From assembly GCF_902809865.1 (NCBI RefSeq), contig NZ_CADDWH010000001.1, forward strand, positions 2,976,001 through 3,040,000: 64,000 bases of DNA, in the 5' to 3' direction. The notes beneath the pieces are model-generated. The model saw only the letters and a program-made list of their open reading frames with translations. It searched no databases and was not told the DNA's origin. This DNA comes from Halobacillus sp. Marseille-Q1614 (GTDB lineage: Bacteria > Bacillota > Bacilli > Bacillales > Halobacillaceae). Made by a program: the position numbers and the translations under genes. Shown here in pieces: positions 35,736 to 44,651 of this stretch (position 1 is its first letter; the number at the start of each line of letters is the position of its first letter).

Positions 35736-36677
35736 TCAGCCCCTTTGCTTATGAAAGTAATCAGCCAATCCCATCGCACACACTTCAATGTCCAGGTTAA
35801 TGACTTCATAAACAGGATGGTCATCCTCGATGGAATAGCCTTTAAGATAAGTATAAATTTTATGTTGTAAGCGTTCCTTTATTCCTTTTACACCTTCTTC
35901 ACGTTCTATCGCTTCTTCCGCTGCCGATAAAAAGTCCGGAATCCATGAAACGACCTGGTCAAAAGCTGCTTCAGGTTCTTCCGACATTCCAAAATGACCA
36001 AAATAGACACGCTCCAATTCCAGCTGCTTCATCCGCTCAATCGATTGTTTCATAGCTTCAGGATCAAATTGATTCGGAGATGTCGAAGGTAAATAGAATG
36101 TCACGCCTTCTATTTGATGGTAACGAATACCCGCTGTATCTCCTGTGAACACACCTTTGCTTACAGGGTCATAAATTCCGATGTGGTGTTTGGCATGACC
36201 GGGTGTATCTAAAAATGAGAGCGTACAGTCGGGCCCAATCTCCAGTGCACCGTCATCCTCCTTAATGATCAGCTTTTCGTCGGGAATAGGAACAATCGGA
36301 TCAAATAAACGATCGAAATCATCCCCATACACCGCACGTGCACCCTCAATCAACCGGGACGGGTCCGCCATATGCCGTCTTCCCCTCGGATGAACAATGA
36401 CTTCTGCCTGCGGACATTCTTTCAATAACAGTCCGGCTCCCCCGGCATGGTCTAAATGGATATGAGTTAAAATAATATAGCGGACGTCTTTCACATCGAG
36501 ACTCAAATCTTTTAACCCTTCCAAAATTCGCGGAACTGACATGCTCGGTCCTGTTTCAACCAGCGTCAACTGCTCCTCTTCGATAACATATGTACCTGTC
36601 CGCCCAGGGACTCCCAGATCAAAGCCGTCAATTAAATGAATCCGCTTTCCTAAATCGATAGGTGCTCTCTTTTCCAT
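35736..36677 (-). CDS. Metallo-beta-lactamase fold hydrolase
   Basis: 313 aa. Zinc site THIHLDHAGG at 71-80 (HxHxDH), then DTPGHAKHHIGIYD, FTGDTAG and YFGHFG supply the remaining ligands. Of the glyoxalase II-like / thioester or lactone hydrolase group. The C-terminal helical part (about 220-313) is usual for this branch. Cytoplasmic; substrate not predictable. Start ATG at 36677. Confidence 0.85.
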   Translation of the reverse strand: MEKRAPIDLGKRIHLIDGFDLGVPGRTGTYVIEEEQLTLVETGPSMSVPRILEGLKDLSLDVKDVRYIILTHIHLDHAGGAGLLLKECPQAEVIVHPRGRRHMADPSRLIEGARAVYGDDFDRLFDPIVPIPDEKLIIKEDDGALEIGPDCTLSFLDTPGHAKHHIGIYDPVSKGVFTGDTAGIRYHQIEGVTFYLPSTSPNQFDPEAMKQSIERMKQLELERVYFGHFGMSEEPEAAFDQVVSWIPDFLSAAEEAIEREEGVKGIKERLQHKIYTYLKGYSIEDDHPVYEVINLDIEVCAMGLADYFHKQRG

Positions 36678-36807
36678 AACTTCACCTCATGTTCTTTTCT
36701 TTCAAGTGTACTAAAAGATGGGGAAAATTGTAAGGAATACTAATTAACTATTCGGTTGTCACACTTCTGAACTGGGTGCGTATCATGGTTTTGAGGAGTT
36801 GATGAGC

Positions 36808-37173
36808 ATGATAGATGCACGGAATAACTATAATTATCAAAACGCGCAAGTAAAGCCTACTCATGAGGACGTAAACAAGCATAAATTTTATCACGTCATG
36901 GTTTCTATGGAAGACGGTTCTTCGTTTGATGGGATCATTACGGATGTAAATGATGATGACGTTACTGTTCTCATGGGGGAAGAAGTCATGGTCGATGAGA
37001 ACGGAAATGAAACCAACGGGGAAAGCAGACAGTTTTATCCTTATGGCTATGGAGGCTGGAGAGCCCGTCGTTTCAGAAGAGCCGTTTTTCCATTAGCAGC
37101 GCTGACGGCCCTTGCTCTCTATCCATACGCGGCACCGTTTTATCCTTATTATCCGTACTATCCTTACTACTAA
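36808..37173 (+). CDS. Small LSm-like protein with Tyr/Pro-rich tail
   Basis: About 121 aa; ATG 36808 stands 9 bases after GAGGAG, and two earlier in-frame starts (36799, 36802) are too close. The centre KFYHVMVSMEDGSSFDGIIT and DVTVLMGEEV looks like a small Sm/LSm-type beta barrel. A basic stretch RARRFRRAVFPL and a tail of PYYPYYPYYPYY repeats follow. The tail recalls spore-coat or surface proteins. Function unknown; monocistronic with its own terminator. Confidence 0.7.
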   Translation: MIDARNNYNYQNAQVKPTHEDVNKHKFYHVMVSMEDGSSFDGIITDVNDDDVTVLMGEEVMVDENGNETNGESRQFYPYGYGGWRARRFRRAVFPLAALTALALYPYAAPFYPYYPYYPYY

Positions 37174-37181
37174 ATGGAAGA

Positions 37182-37205
37182 GAGGGGGCCCTCCCTCTTT
37201 TTTTG
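37182..37205 (+). terminator. Rho-independent terminator
   Basis: AGAGGGGGCCCTCCCTCT followed by TTTTTTT, 9 bases after the stop. Confidence 0.8.
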
Positions 37206-37374
37206 CGGATTAATTAGGTCGAAATAAGGGTGTAAAATGATTGGACAGGGTAATCTTACATAAGGTTTTCACAAAAGTATTACGAGTTTCGAATTATTTT
37301 TTCTGAAAATTAATGATTATAAACCTGACCTATGATACCGTTATATGGAAACAATTTGAATTGGAGGAAATTAA

Positions 37375-38745
37375 ATGAACAAAAAGCTTCTCTTACGTAC
37401 AACTCTGACGGGAGCCCTCGCTTTCTCACTATTTACGCCCACCGCTTTCGCCCATGACATGCTTGATGGGACAGGCATCAATAAAGGATCTCATGAAGCA
37501 GACTTAAATGATATTCCGAAAATTGAAGGATCAAAAAATCTATCCAGCTGGAGTGAAGCAGCTGCGGTTCAATTAAAAAAATATGACGGAGTACAAAACA
37601 ATACAGCAGACGTGTATGCTTACAAAGGGTATGCCTATGTCGGTACCCATACAGCTTCCGGCGGAGAGGGAGGAGTACGGATTTTTGATTTAAAAGATCC
37701 TTCCCATCCCGTTGAAATAGCTAAATTTGCGGATGATATTCCTGGGACCTGGCAGGAAAAAGTCATTGTAAAATCCGTCAATACTCCGGAATTTAAAGGG
37801 GAATTAGCGGTAGTCAGCGTACAGCAGTTAGATAGAAGTAACCCGGCCTCTCAAGGCGGTTTCCTCCTCTATGATGTTTCCGATCCACATAATCCTGAAA
37901 AGCTTGGATTCTGGGAAATGGACAAGCGCGTCCCTGGAACTCACGAACTATACTTAACGATTCAAGACGGTAAACCATTTGTTTTATCAGCTAACCCTTA
38001 TGCTGACTATTACACTCATGGAGAAGAAAAAGACTTCGCTTTAGTCGACGTCTCTAATCCAGCTGAACCGAAAACGATCTATGAATTTGACCCTCGTATT
38101 CTTCCGGAAGTCTCAGAAGACTTTAACGGATACCACTGGAATTCTCCAGATGGAAAAACACGCCCTGTATTTAACCACAGCGCCATGGCCAGCAATAACG
38201 GGGACACAGCGCTGCTATCCTTCTGGGATTTAGGAACAATTATCCTTGATATTTCCGATCCATACGATGTGAAATATCAAGGCCGTACAGATTATGCTCC
38301 TAAAGTTCAAGGCGCCGCTCACTCTGCTGCTTTAGCTCAAGGCGGCAATGTCTTAATTGAAACTAGAGAGGTGTATAACCCTGTTAAAGAGGGATATGAA
38401 GAATCTTACGGCTATACGAGAATCTTTGATATTAAAGATCCAACCAACCCGAAAGAATTAAGCACGTTTAAGACGGACTTAGTCGATAACGTAGAGGACG
38501 GCGTTACATTTGCCAACACAGTACACGATCCGAAAGTCCAGGGCAACACGCTTTACCTGTCCCACTATGCCGGAGGATTATTTGCTGTTGATATTACTGA
38601 TCCAGCTAATCCTGTACAAACAGGACAATATCAGCCTAAAGATGCTTACTTCTGGGGCGTAGATGTAAATAGAAACTACGTTTTAGCTTCGGATATGGGA
38701 AATGGACTAAAAGTATTGTTGAAAAATAACGGCGATCAGAAGTAA
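37375..38745 (+). CDS. Secreted LVIVD-repeat (beta-propeller) protein
   Basis: 456 aa. Signal peptide with cleavage likely after TPTAFA (26). The mature part has repeated blades of the pattern xxxFDLKDPSHPVEIAKF, LYDVSDPHNPEKLGFW, LVDVSNPAEPKTIYEF, ILDISDPYDVKYQG, IFDIKDPTNPKELSTF and AVDITDPANPVQTGQY. These are typical LVIVD repeats forming a propeller. Exported to the outside or the wall; no anchor seen. Role unknown, perhaps protein or cell-surface binding. Ribosome site TTGGAGGAA. Confidence 0.85.
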   Translation: MNKKLLLRTTLTGALAFSLFTPTAFAHDMLDGTGINKGSHEADLNDIPKIEGSKNLSSWSEAAAVQLKKYDGVQNNTADVYAYKGYAYVGTHTASGGEGGVRIFDLKDPSHPVEIAKFADDIPGTWQEKVIVKSVNTPEFKGELAVVSVQQLDRSNPASQGGFLLYDVSDPHNPEKLGFWEMDKRVPGTHELYLTIQDGKPFVLSANPYADYYTHGEEKDFALVDVSNPAEPKTIYEFDPRILPEVSEDFNGYHWNSPDGKTRPVFNHSAMASNNGDTALLSFWDLGTIILDISDPYDVKYQGRTDYAPKVQGAAHSAALAQGGNVLIETREVYNPVKEGYEESYGYTRIFDIKDPTNPKELSTFKTDLVDNVEDGVTFANTVHDPKVQGNTLYLSHYAGGLFAVDITDPANPVQTGQYQPKDAYFWGVDVNRNYVLASDMGNGLKVLLKNNGDQK

Positions 38746-38756
38746 TAGAATATTAA

Positions 38757-38793
38757 AAAGCTGTCCCCGCAATTGGCGGGGACAGCTTTTTTG
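38757..38793. terminator. Strong bidirectional terminator
   Basis: AAAAGCTGTCCCCGC-AATTG-GCGGGGACAGCTTTTTT between converging genes. Confidence 0.9.
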
Positions 38794-38982
38794 TTACAGT
38801 TCTTCTCCATGTTCTAATTTAGAAATAAGAACACTTAAATCCTCTTTTTTAACCCTCCAATGGCTGCCAATCTTAAAGCCTGGAATTCTTCCATTTTGGA
38901 CGAGTTTATATGTGGTCATTTCACTAATTTGCAAATACTCGGCTACCTGGGCTATTGTCATGATTTCACGGTTCTGCTCCAT
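38794..38982 (-). CDS. Excisionase-type helix-turn-helix protein A
   Basis: 62 aa from ATG 38982 after GAGGAAGG. A single MerR/excisionase-type [23 protein letters not shown], then [21 protein letters not shown]. About 72 % identical to protein B (39233), encoded divergently 250 bases away. No phage genes are near, so it is more likely a small regulator than a recombination factor. Stands alone with a strong terminator. Confidence 0.8.
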   Translation of the reverse strand: MEQNREIMTIAQVAEYLQISEMTTYKLVQNGRIPGFKIGSHWRVKKEDLSVLISKLEHGEEL

Positions 38983-39133
38983 CAAACCTTCCTCAAATTA
39001 TGTCTTACTTCTAGTTTAGCGTATCCATCCGCTTTCTCAAATGAAGAAAAACCAAAAATTTTTGTAAGCGCTGCCCCTTACATCCCTCAACGAATTCAAG
39101 TTTATTAGTATTAATCTAATAGAAAAAAAGGCA

Positions 39134-39162
39134 TTGCATTATCTTCACCCCTCTTATATTCT
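39134..39162 (+). promoter_or_regulatory. Candidate promoter of HTH-sulP-usp
   Basis: TTGCAT (39134-39139), 17-base spacer, TATTCT (39157-39162), 70 bases ahead of HTH protein B. Confidence 0.45.
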
Positions 39163-39232
39163 ATTATAGTCGGTTATAACTCATTATAATGATTGCTCCT
39201 TTTTTATAAGGGGTTTCTATGGAGGAATAAAA

Positions 39233-39415
39233 ATGGAACGCGAAATTATGACAGTTTCACAGGTGGCAGACTATTTGCAGCTTAGTGAGATGACAACTTA
39301 TAAATTAGTTCAAAAAGGCACAATCCCAGCTTTCAAAATTGGAAGTCACTGGCGCGTTAAGAAAGATGACTTAAACGAATGTATTGAACGATTGAAACAA
39401 GGCGAACGTCTATAA
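39233..39415 (+). CDS. Excisionase-type helix-turn-helix protein B
   Basis: 60 aa: [20 protein letters not shown], then [21 protein letters not shown], a one-domain HTH almost the same as protein A. Site ATGGAGGAA. It is the first gene of a likely transcript with sulP (57 bases on) and the universal stress gene, so it may control that transporter (inference). Confidence 0.8.
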   Translation: MEREIMTVSQVADYLQLSEMTTYKLVQKGTIPAFKIGSHWRVKKDDLNECIERLKQGERL

Positions 39416-39472
39416 AGCGGCTGCTGTGAGAGTCGGCAGTCGAAGAATATTTTTAAAAGAAAGAGGTTGAAT

Positions 39473-40933
39473 ATGTTTACAACAAGCTTAAAAGAACAAT
39501 GGTTTGGTAATGTGAAGGGAGATATCCTGGCAGGCATAGTCGTAGCACTGGCACTCATCCCTGAAGCAATTGCTTTCTCTATTATTGCTGGTGTGGACCC
39601 TATGGTAGGATTGTATGCTTCCTTCTGTATTGCTGTGGTAATTGCTTTTGTCGGCGGGCGTCCGGGCATGATCTCCGCTGCTACTGGAGCCATGGCTCTA
39701 GTCATGATTACACTTGTAGCTGAGCACGGACTTGAATATATGCTCGCCGCTACAATCCTGACGGGTGTCCTGCAAATTTTATTTGGAGTGTTTAAGCTTG
39801 CCCGTTTTATGAAATTCATTCCAAGATCCGTAATGGTCGGCTTTGTAAATGCACTGGCGATTTTAATCTTCACTTCACAGCTTCAGCACTTTGTAGATGA
39901 AACATGGATTATCTATGTATTAGTAGGAATAACATTAGCTATCATTTATTTATTTCCATTAGTAAATAAGACGATCCCATCGCCTTTAGTTGCCATTATC
40001 GCAGTTTCGTTTATAGCGATATATATGAACGCTGGTGTTCGAAATGTAGGAGATATGGGTGAGCTTACTCAATCGCTTCCTATCTTTGCACTTCCTAATA
40101 TTCCAATAAACTTGGAAACATTAATGATCATATTACCCTACTCCCTGGCACTTACGATTGTTGGTTTACTTGAGTCATTGTTAACAGCATCTATCGTTGA
40201 TGATATGACCGATACAGAGAGTAATAAAAATCAGGAAAGCCGCGGACAGGGTATGGCGAACATCGTCGCCGGTTTCTTCGGCGGGATGGCCGGCTGTGCG
40301 ATGATCGGCCAATCGGTTATTAACGTGAAGTCCGGCGGCCGCGGGCGTTTATCCGCACTTGTCGCAGGTGTATTTCTCATGTTCTTAATTATTGCCCTGG
40401 GAAACGTAGTAGTACAAATTCCTATGGCTGCATTAGCAGGTGTCATGATTATGGTTTCCATTGGGACATTTGACTGGAGTTCTTTAACGAACATTCATCG
40501 TGTTCCAAAAACAGACGCTGCCGTTATGATTGTAACGGTTGCCACCGTGGTTTATACCCACAACCTGGCATATGGCGTTCTGGCAGGCGTGGTACTGAGC
40601 ATGATCTTCTTTGCCGTAAAAATCTCTAAAGTACGTGTACTGCAGCTGTATGTGAATGAAGGCAGAAAGAAAATTTATTATGTACAAGGCCAATTATTCT
40701 TTGCCTCAGTTACAGACTTTTTAGCTTCTATCAATTTTAAAGATAATGTAGAAGAAGTCGAAATCGATCTCACCCAGTCTCATTTATGGGATGATTCAGC
40801 TATTGGAGCCTTAGACAGCTTAGAAGCTAAATTTGAACAGCAAGGAATTCAAGTGAGGTTTAAAGGGTTAAACGGAGAAAGCTCCCGCCTCTTAAACAAA
40901 CTAGGCGGGGTTTCTAAAAGTGCGGGCCACTAA
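39473..40933 (+). CDS. SulP family anion transporter with STAS domain
   Basis: 486 aa from ATG 39473 (site AAAGAGG; the upstream in-frame TTG at 39467 overlaps it). About 10-12 membrane segments with [19 protein letters not shown] and [21 protein letters not shown], typical of SulP, then a short C-terminal STAS part ([22 protein letters not shown]). Such proteins move sulfate, bicarbonate or related anions, often with Na+ or H+. Given the universal stress protein beside it, bicarbonate or sulfate are both possible; BicA-type bicarbonate carriers share this architecture (inference). Confidence 0.85.
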   Translation: MFTTSLKEQWFGNVKGDILAGIVVALALIPEAIAFSIIAGVDPMVGLYASFCIAVVIAFVGGRPGMISAATGAMALVMITLVAEHGLEYMLAATILTGVLQILFGVFKLARFMKFIPRSVMVGFVNALAILIFTSQLQHFVDETWIIYVLVGITLAIIYLFPLVNKTIPSPLVAIIAVSFIAIYMNAGVRNVGDMGELTQSLPIFALPNIPINLETLMIILPYSLALTIVGLLESLLTASIVDDMTDTESNKNQESRGQGMANIVAGFFGGMAGCAMIGQSVINVKSGGRGRLSALVAGVFLMFLIIALGNVVVQIPMAALAGVMIMVSIGTFDWSSLTNIHRVPKTDAAVMIVTVATVVYTHNLAYGVLAGVVLSMIFFAVKISKVRVLQLYVNEGRKKIYYVQGQLFFASVTDFLASINFKDNVEEVEIDLTQSHLWDDSAIGALDSLEAKFEQQGIQVRFKGLNGESSRLLNKLGGVSKSAGH

Positions 40934-40955
40934 AATTTTATAAAGGAGAACTTGT

Positions 40956-41378
40956 ATGTTTACTAAAATTTTGCTGGCCACTGATGGATCCGAGCATTCT
41001 CAGCGCGCCATCGAACAAACCATAAAAATGGTGAATCCTTATAAAGAGCAAGTAGAAATTGAACTCGTCTATTCTGTAGATGGAGATGGTTCGAAAAGTG
41101 ATATATTAAAGTACGGAGATGCGGATACAGCGACGATTAAAAGAAAAGAAAGATTTCTTGAAACCATTCAAAACATTGAATCTAATGGAATTGAAGCAAA
41201 TATTATGATTCTGCATGGTGAACCTGCTGAAACAATTATTTCTTACGCGAATGAAAGAGCCTATGATTGTGTTGTCGTCGGAAGCCGCGGCAGAAACAAG
41301 TTTCAGACTCTTATGCTCGGCAGTGTCAGCCATAAATTAATGAAATATATTAAAGCACCTGTAATGGTTGTTAAATAA
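40956..41378 (+). CDS. Universal stress protein UspA family
   Basis: 140 aa. N-terminal KILLATDGSEHSQRA and the ATP-binding motif GSRG-x9-GSVS near the end (GSRGRNKFQTLMLGSVSHKL). Cytoplasmic ATP-binding stress protein. Follows sulP by 22 bases with its own site AAAGGAGAA, so co-transcribed; SulP-Usp pairs are common and suggest it tunes the transporter. Confidence 0.88.
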   Translation: MFTKILLATDGSEHSQRAIEQTIKMVNPYKEQVEIELVYSVDGDGSKSDILKYGDADTATIKRKERFLETIQNIESNGIEANIMILHGEPAETIISYANERAYDCVVVGSRGRNKFQTLMLGSVSHKLMKYIKAPVMVVK

Positions 41379-41393
41379 AAAAGAACTTTCGAG

Positions 41394-41420
41394 AAAGCAT
41401 CGTCATTCGACGATCCTTTT
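41394..41420 (+). terminator. Terminator after usp gene
   Basis: ATCGTC-ATTC-GACGAT followed by CCTTTTTG. Confidence 0.65.
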
Positions 41421-41454
41421 TGTTTAAACCCACACGATTGTGGTAAAAAAGTAA

Positions 41455-41611
41455 TAAGCATGGTATTATACTATGTAGAAGGACATACAATAAAAAAGGC
41501 CGCAGCTGCAACTGCGACCTCTAGATAATGATTCCCCCAGGGGATCAGCTATTCATCGAAAATAGGCCTCTCCCGATCAACTGTCAGGTTAATAGGGAGG
41601 TCTATTTTTTA
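41455..41611 (+). ncRNA. Predicted antitoxin RNA of a type I toxin-antitoxin locus
   Basis: On the + strand an extended -10 TGGTATTAT sits near 41461-41469. A terminator hairpin AATAG-G-CCT...AGG-T-CTATTTTTT ends at about 41610. The roughly 130-base RNA predicted between them would be antisense to the 3' end of the toxin mRNA, as RatA and SR4 are in Bacillus subtilis. Existence is inferred from these signals only. Confidence 0.5.
41489..41522 (-). terminator. Terminator of toxin mRNA
   Basis: Minus strand AGGTCGCAG-TTGCA-GCTGCGGCCT followed by TTTTTT. Confidence 0.75.
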
Positions 41612-41703
41612 TTGATCATTTCAATGATCAATGCGAGCAATGCAATCAAAAACGTTCCAAACGTCAACATGATTGTCAGAACTTCATACATGCTAATAGG
41701 CAT
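41602..41703 (-). CDS. Small hydrophobic holin-like toxin (type I TA)
   Basis: 33 aa beginning MPISMYEVLTIMLTFGTFLI and ending in ALIIEMINKK: one membrane helix with a basic end. The MYEVLTIM..FGTFLI pattern is that of the holin-like toxins (Hol_Tox; TxpA/BsrG/BsrE group). The ribosome site AAGGGGGTG touches the ATG and can pair with CCCC of the leader, hiding it, as in other type I toxins. Promoter: extended -10 TGG-TACAAT (41762-41770, minus). Depolarises the membrane when overproduced in known members. Confidence 0.8.
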   Translation of the reverse strand: MPISMYEVLTIMLTFGTFLIALLALIIEMINKK

Positions 41704-41761
41704 CACCCCCTTACATCACGGGGTTAGCCGACCACCCTAAAAGGAATATTATCTGCTTATT

Positions 41762-41770
41762 ATTGTACCA
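41762..41770 (-). promoter_or_regulatory. Extended -10 promoter of toxin gene
   Basis: Minus strand TGGTACAAT, giving a transcript of about 265 bases to the terminator at 41489-41522. Confidence 0.5.
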
Positions 41771-41897
41771 TACTATTCTTTAGAATCCTACCCAAAAAGA
41801 GAACATACGTTCCCGTTTTGAGGTTTTTTATAGAAAGGTGGACTATGGGCTGATCTAATCACAGATAATTCTTCATAAATAAAGAACCAGGTGCATG

Positions 41898-41944
41898 TTG
41901 AAATAAATATTTCACGTGTTATAATTCTACGAAATAATCATTTC
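41898..41944 (+). promoter_or_regulatory. Promoter with two phased GAAAT-N4-ATTTC operators
   Basis: TTGAAA (41898-41903), 16-base spacer, TATAAT (41920-41925). Inverted repeats GAAAT-AAAT-ATTTC (41900-41913) and GAAAT-AATC-ATTTC (41931-41944) are 31 bases apart, three helix turns, flanking the -10. Likely targets of the RpiR regulator encoded downstream. Confidence 0.65.
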
Positions 41945-41959
41945 AACAGGAGGTTCATT

Positions 41960-43338
41960 ATGCCAAATGAACAATTTACTCAGAAATCGAAAAAGTCGGC
42001 TGAGTTATACAAAGAAGCTGCTGACGTCATTCCCGGTGGAGTAACAGCCAATATTAAACACTTCCCGCCTTATCCACTTATGATGGAGAAGGGCACAGAC
42101 AGTCGTTTATATGATGTAGACGGTAATGAGTATGTCGACTATCTGCTATGTTATGGAGCATTAATTGCAGGACATGGGCACCCCGATGTACTAGATGCAA
42201 TTTCCAGACAGTTAAAAGAATCAGGCACAACTATCTTTGGCACCCCCCATCGATTAGAGACCAAAATGGCTGAAAAGCTTGTTGATTTGTACCCTGGTAT
42301 TGAAATGGTCCGTTACACAAATTCCGGTTTAGAAGCAACGCTGCTGGCTATCCGAATGGCCGCCGCTTACACAGGAAAAAATAAAATTGCCAAGTTTGAA
42401 GGTCACTATCACGGAGGTTATGATCAAGTCTAGTGAGCATCAATCCACCGTTAGACCAAGCCGGCAGCCGTGAAGCTCCGAATGCAATAAGCGAATCTAG
42501 CGGAATGCCGGAAGAAATCGCAGCGAACACAGTGATCCTTCCATTTAATGATTTACCAGCTGCTGAAAAATTATTGAGGGAACATGCAGATGAATTGTCG
42601 GCCATAGTATTAGAACCTGTCCAGGGCGGGTTCATTCCCGCTGACCAGGATTTCATGGAAGGCTTACGTACGATTTCAGAAGAACTGGGAATTCTGCTTA
42701 TTTTCGATGAAGTCAAATCAGGCTTTAGATTAGGTCTTGGCGGAGCTCAAGAGATATACGGCGTTAAACCAGATATTACAGCATTAGGAAAAGTGCTTGG
42801 AGGCGGCTTTCCAATCGGGGCTGTCGGAGGTAAAAAAGAAATTATGATGGTCAGCGCACCCGATCAAGGACGCGATATTTTAACAGCCGGGAAAACTGAC
42901 GCTTCTAAACAGGACGTTCTATTTCACAGCGGCACTTATAATGGCCACCCTACCATCCTTACCGCAGGGCTTGCGACCATCCGTCTCTTAGAACAAGAGG
43001 AAACGATGGAAGATTTAATTACAATAACCCGCAAGCTGAGAGAAGATCTTGAGCAATTATATGAGAGCTTTAATATTCCGATGCAGACCTTAGGAATGGG
43101 AAGTATTTTTAATATCGTTCTTTCTGACGATCCCATCAAGAATTATCGTGATATGGACCAGGCCGATACCGATCTGCGTAAAAAAATTGACTATGAGCTG
43201 CTAAACCAGGGTGTATATATTAAGCCGTTAAACCGATACTCTCTATCGATCGTTCATACAGAAGAAGACATTAACCAGACGGTTGCTGCCCATAGAGAAG
43301 CTTTAAAAAAAGTACTAAACCATAGCTTAAGGAGTTAA
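41960..43338 (+). pseudogene. Class III aminotransferase (glutamate-1-semialdehyde aminomutase-like), frameshifted
   Basis: Reading starts at ATG 41960 (CAGGAGG) with AADVIPGGVTANIKHFPP, YDVDGNEYVDYL and FEGHYHGGYDQV, then a stop. The next frame takes over with VSINPPLDQAG and runs through IFDEVKSGFRLGLGG and the PLP lysine in LGKVLGGGFPIG to the end. One extra C near 42430 would restore DQVLVSINPP, so a single base is missing. The fold is that of HemL-like PLP enzymes; the actual substrate is unknown. The RpiR gene lies 4 bases downstream. Confidence 0.82.
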
Positions 43339-43342
43339 AGCC

Positions 43343-44194
43343 ATGAAAGATATTTACCAGACAATTGCAGAAAAAAGGCCCTCTATGAGTAAATCTCATT
43401 TGAAGGTAGCCAATTATATTTTAGATAACCGCTCAACCGTTCCATTCTTTACTGTTGGGAAATTAGCCGAGCTTACCGGGGTGAGTGATGCTACTGTTTT
43501 TCGTTTTGCCACAACTCTTGGTTTTTCCGGCTACAATGAGCTTCAGCAATATTTGCAAGACTCTATGCACACACAGTTAACAGCCCAGGAAAGAATGAAA
43601 ATGTCTAATGAGATCTACCACACGGAAGATGAAAAAGGAGTTTACGAAATCTTTCAGGATGATATCGCAAATATCCAATCATCTTTTGAAAAACTTGATT
43701 TAGCTTCCTTTAAAAAGTCTGTACAATTGATGCTTGATGCTCGAAAAATATATATTGTGGCAAACCGCAGCACACGGTCGTTAGGCCTGTTTATGCACCA
43801 TTACCTTCACCTTATTATGGAGGACGCTGAATTAATCAGAACGGCAGATGAGGCGGCAGAAAAATTTCTTAAGGCTTCAGAGAAAGACTTAGTCATCGGT
43901 CTCAGTTTTTCTCGTTATTCGAAAAAGACCATTGATATCTTTTCTTTTGCTAAAGAGAAAGGCATTAAAACGATAGCGATCACGGATAATTCCTTTTCTC
44001 CTTTACTTCCTGGAACAGAAGCAGCTCTCACGGTTTCTACTCAAATGCCGTCGTTCATTGATTCTTATACGGCCCCTTTAAGCTTAATTAATGCGTTGAT
44101 CAATTATATTGGCAGAGCGAAAGAAGAAAAGCTTACCGGTCGATTGGATCAGTTGGAGAAGACATGGGAAAAATTTGATACCTTCTACAAATAG
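43343..44194 (+). CDS. MurR/RpiR family transcriptional regulator
   Basis: 283 aa. N-terminal HTH of the RpiR family (FTVGKLAELTGVSDATVFRFATTLGFSGYNEL) and a C-terminal SIS domain from about 125 (KIYIVANRSTRSLGLFMHHYL, VIGLSFSRYSKKTIDIFSFA) that binds a sugar phosphate or related ligand. Co-transcribed with the aminotransferase. The paired GAAAT/ATTTC repeats at the shared promoter suggest autoregulation (inference). The SIS ligand is unknown. Confidence 0.85.
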   Translation: MKDIYQTIAEKRPSMSKSHLKVANYILDNRSTVPFFTVGKLAELTGVSDATVFRFATTLGFSGYNELQQYLQDSMHTQLTAQERMKMSNEIYHTEDEKGVYEIFQDDIANIQSSFEKLDLASFKKSVQLMLDARKIYIVANRSTRSLGLFMHHYLHLIMEDAELIRTADEAAEKFLKASEKDLVIGLSFSRYSKKTIDIFSFAKEKGIKTIAITDNSFSPLLPGTEAALTVSTQMPSFIDSYTAPLSLINALINYIGRAKEEKLTGRLDQLEKTWEKFDTFYK

Positions 44195-44645
44195 GTTAAA
44201 AAGACAGAGATATTCTCTGGCTCAGCGTGTGGAGAAACCCCTGGTTTTCCGCAAGCTTTTTTCTTGCCGCCAGGAGCGAAGCCCCCTTCCCTTTCCGCGG
44301 ACGAGCGCCCGAGCTTCCTCACGAAACCCACGCTCGGCGATCTCGGCTCACTCGTTCTTCCGCAGGAGTGGAAGGGTCCTCGATCCTTGGAAGTTTCTTA
44401 AGACAGAAAAAGACTCTCCTCCACCCAGCTCACTCTAGATAGATGGAATGAATTCTTAAAAAAAATCCTTGATAGCAGAATTTCTCTCTTACTGAACGCT
44501 GAGCTGCCCATAATAGTTAAGGGCAGCTCAGCGTTTCGCCCATGGAAAGCGAATCGGTGCCCTTTGCTGTATCCGATCCTTTGAAAGAAAAGTCGGTCGT
44601 CTAAAAAGCATGAGATTTCTCTACAAGCTGACAGTATGGTCACTC
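44195..44645. repeat. Intergenic repeat element, copy 2 (reverse of copy 1)
   Basis: Reverse-oriented relative of 1036-1560. Its right-hand 100 bases (about 44537-44635) complement the start of copy 1, including the phrases GCCCTTTGCTGTATCCGATC and AAAGAAAAGTCGGT. It also holds a perfect 15-bp hairpin AACGCTGAGCTGCCC / GGGCAGCTCAGCGTT (44495-44535) and CGCGGACGAGCGCC-type phrases. No real gene. Confidence 0.75.
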
Positions 44646-44651
44646 TGTCTG

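Noticed and set aside
39063-39076. TGTAAGCGCTGCCC as a CcpA cre site between the twin HTH genes
   Set aside because: One key position fails and single cre-like matches are common by chance; the neighbouring genes are not carbon-catabolic.
41528-41740. 70-codon + strand frame across the toxin locus
   Set aside because: It is the complement of the Hol_Tox gene, has no ribosome site, and crosses a + strand terminator.
44109-44442. Frames overlapping the end of the RpiR gene into the repeat
   Set aside because: Composed of repeat sequence, no start signals, no similarity to known proteins.
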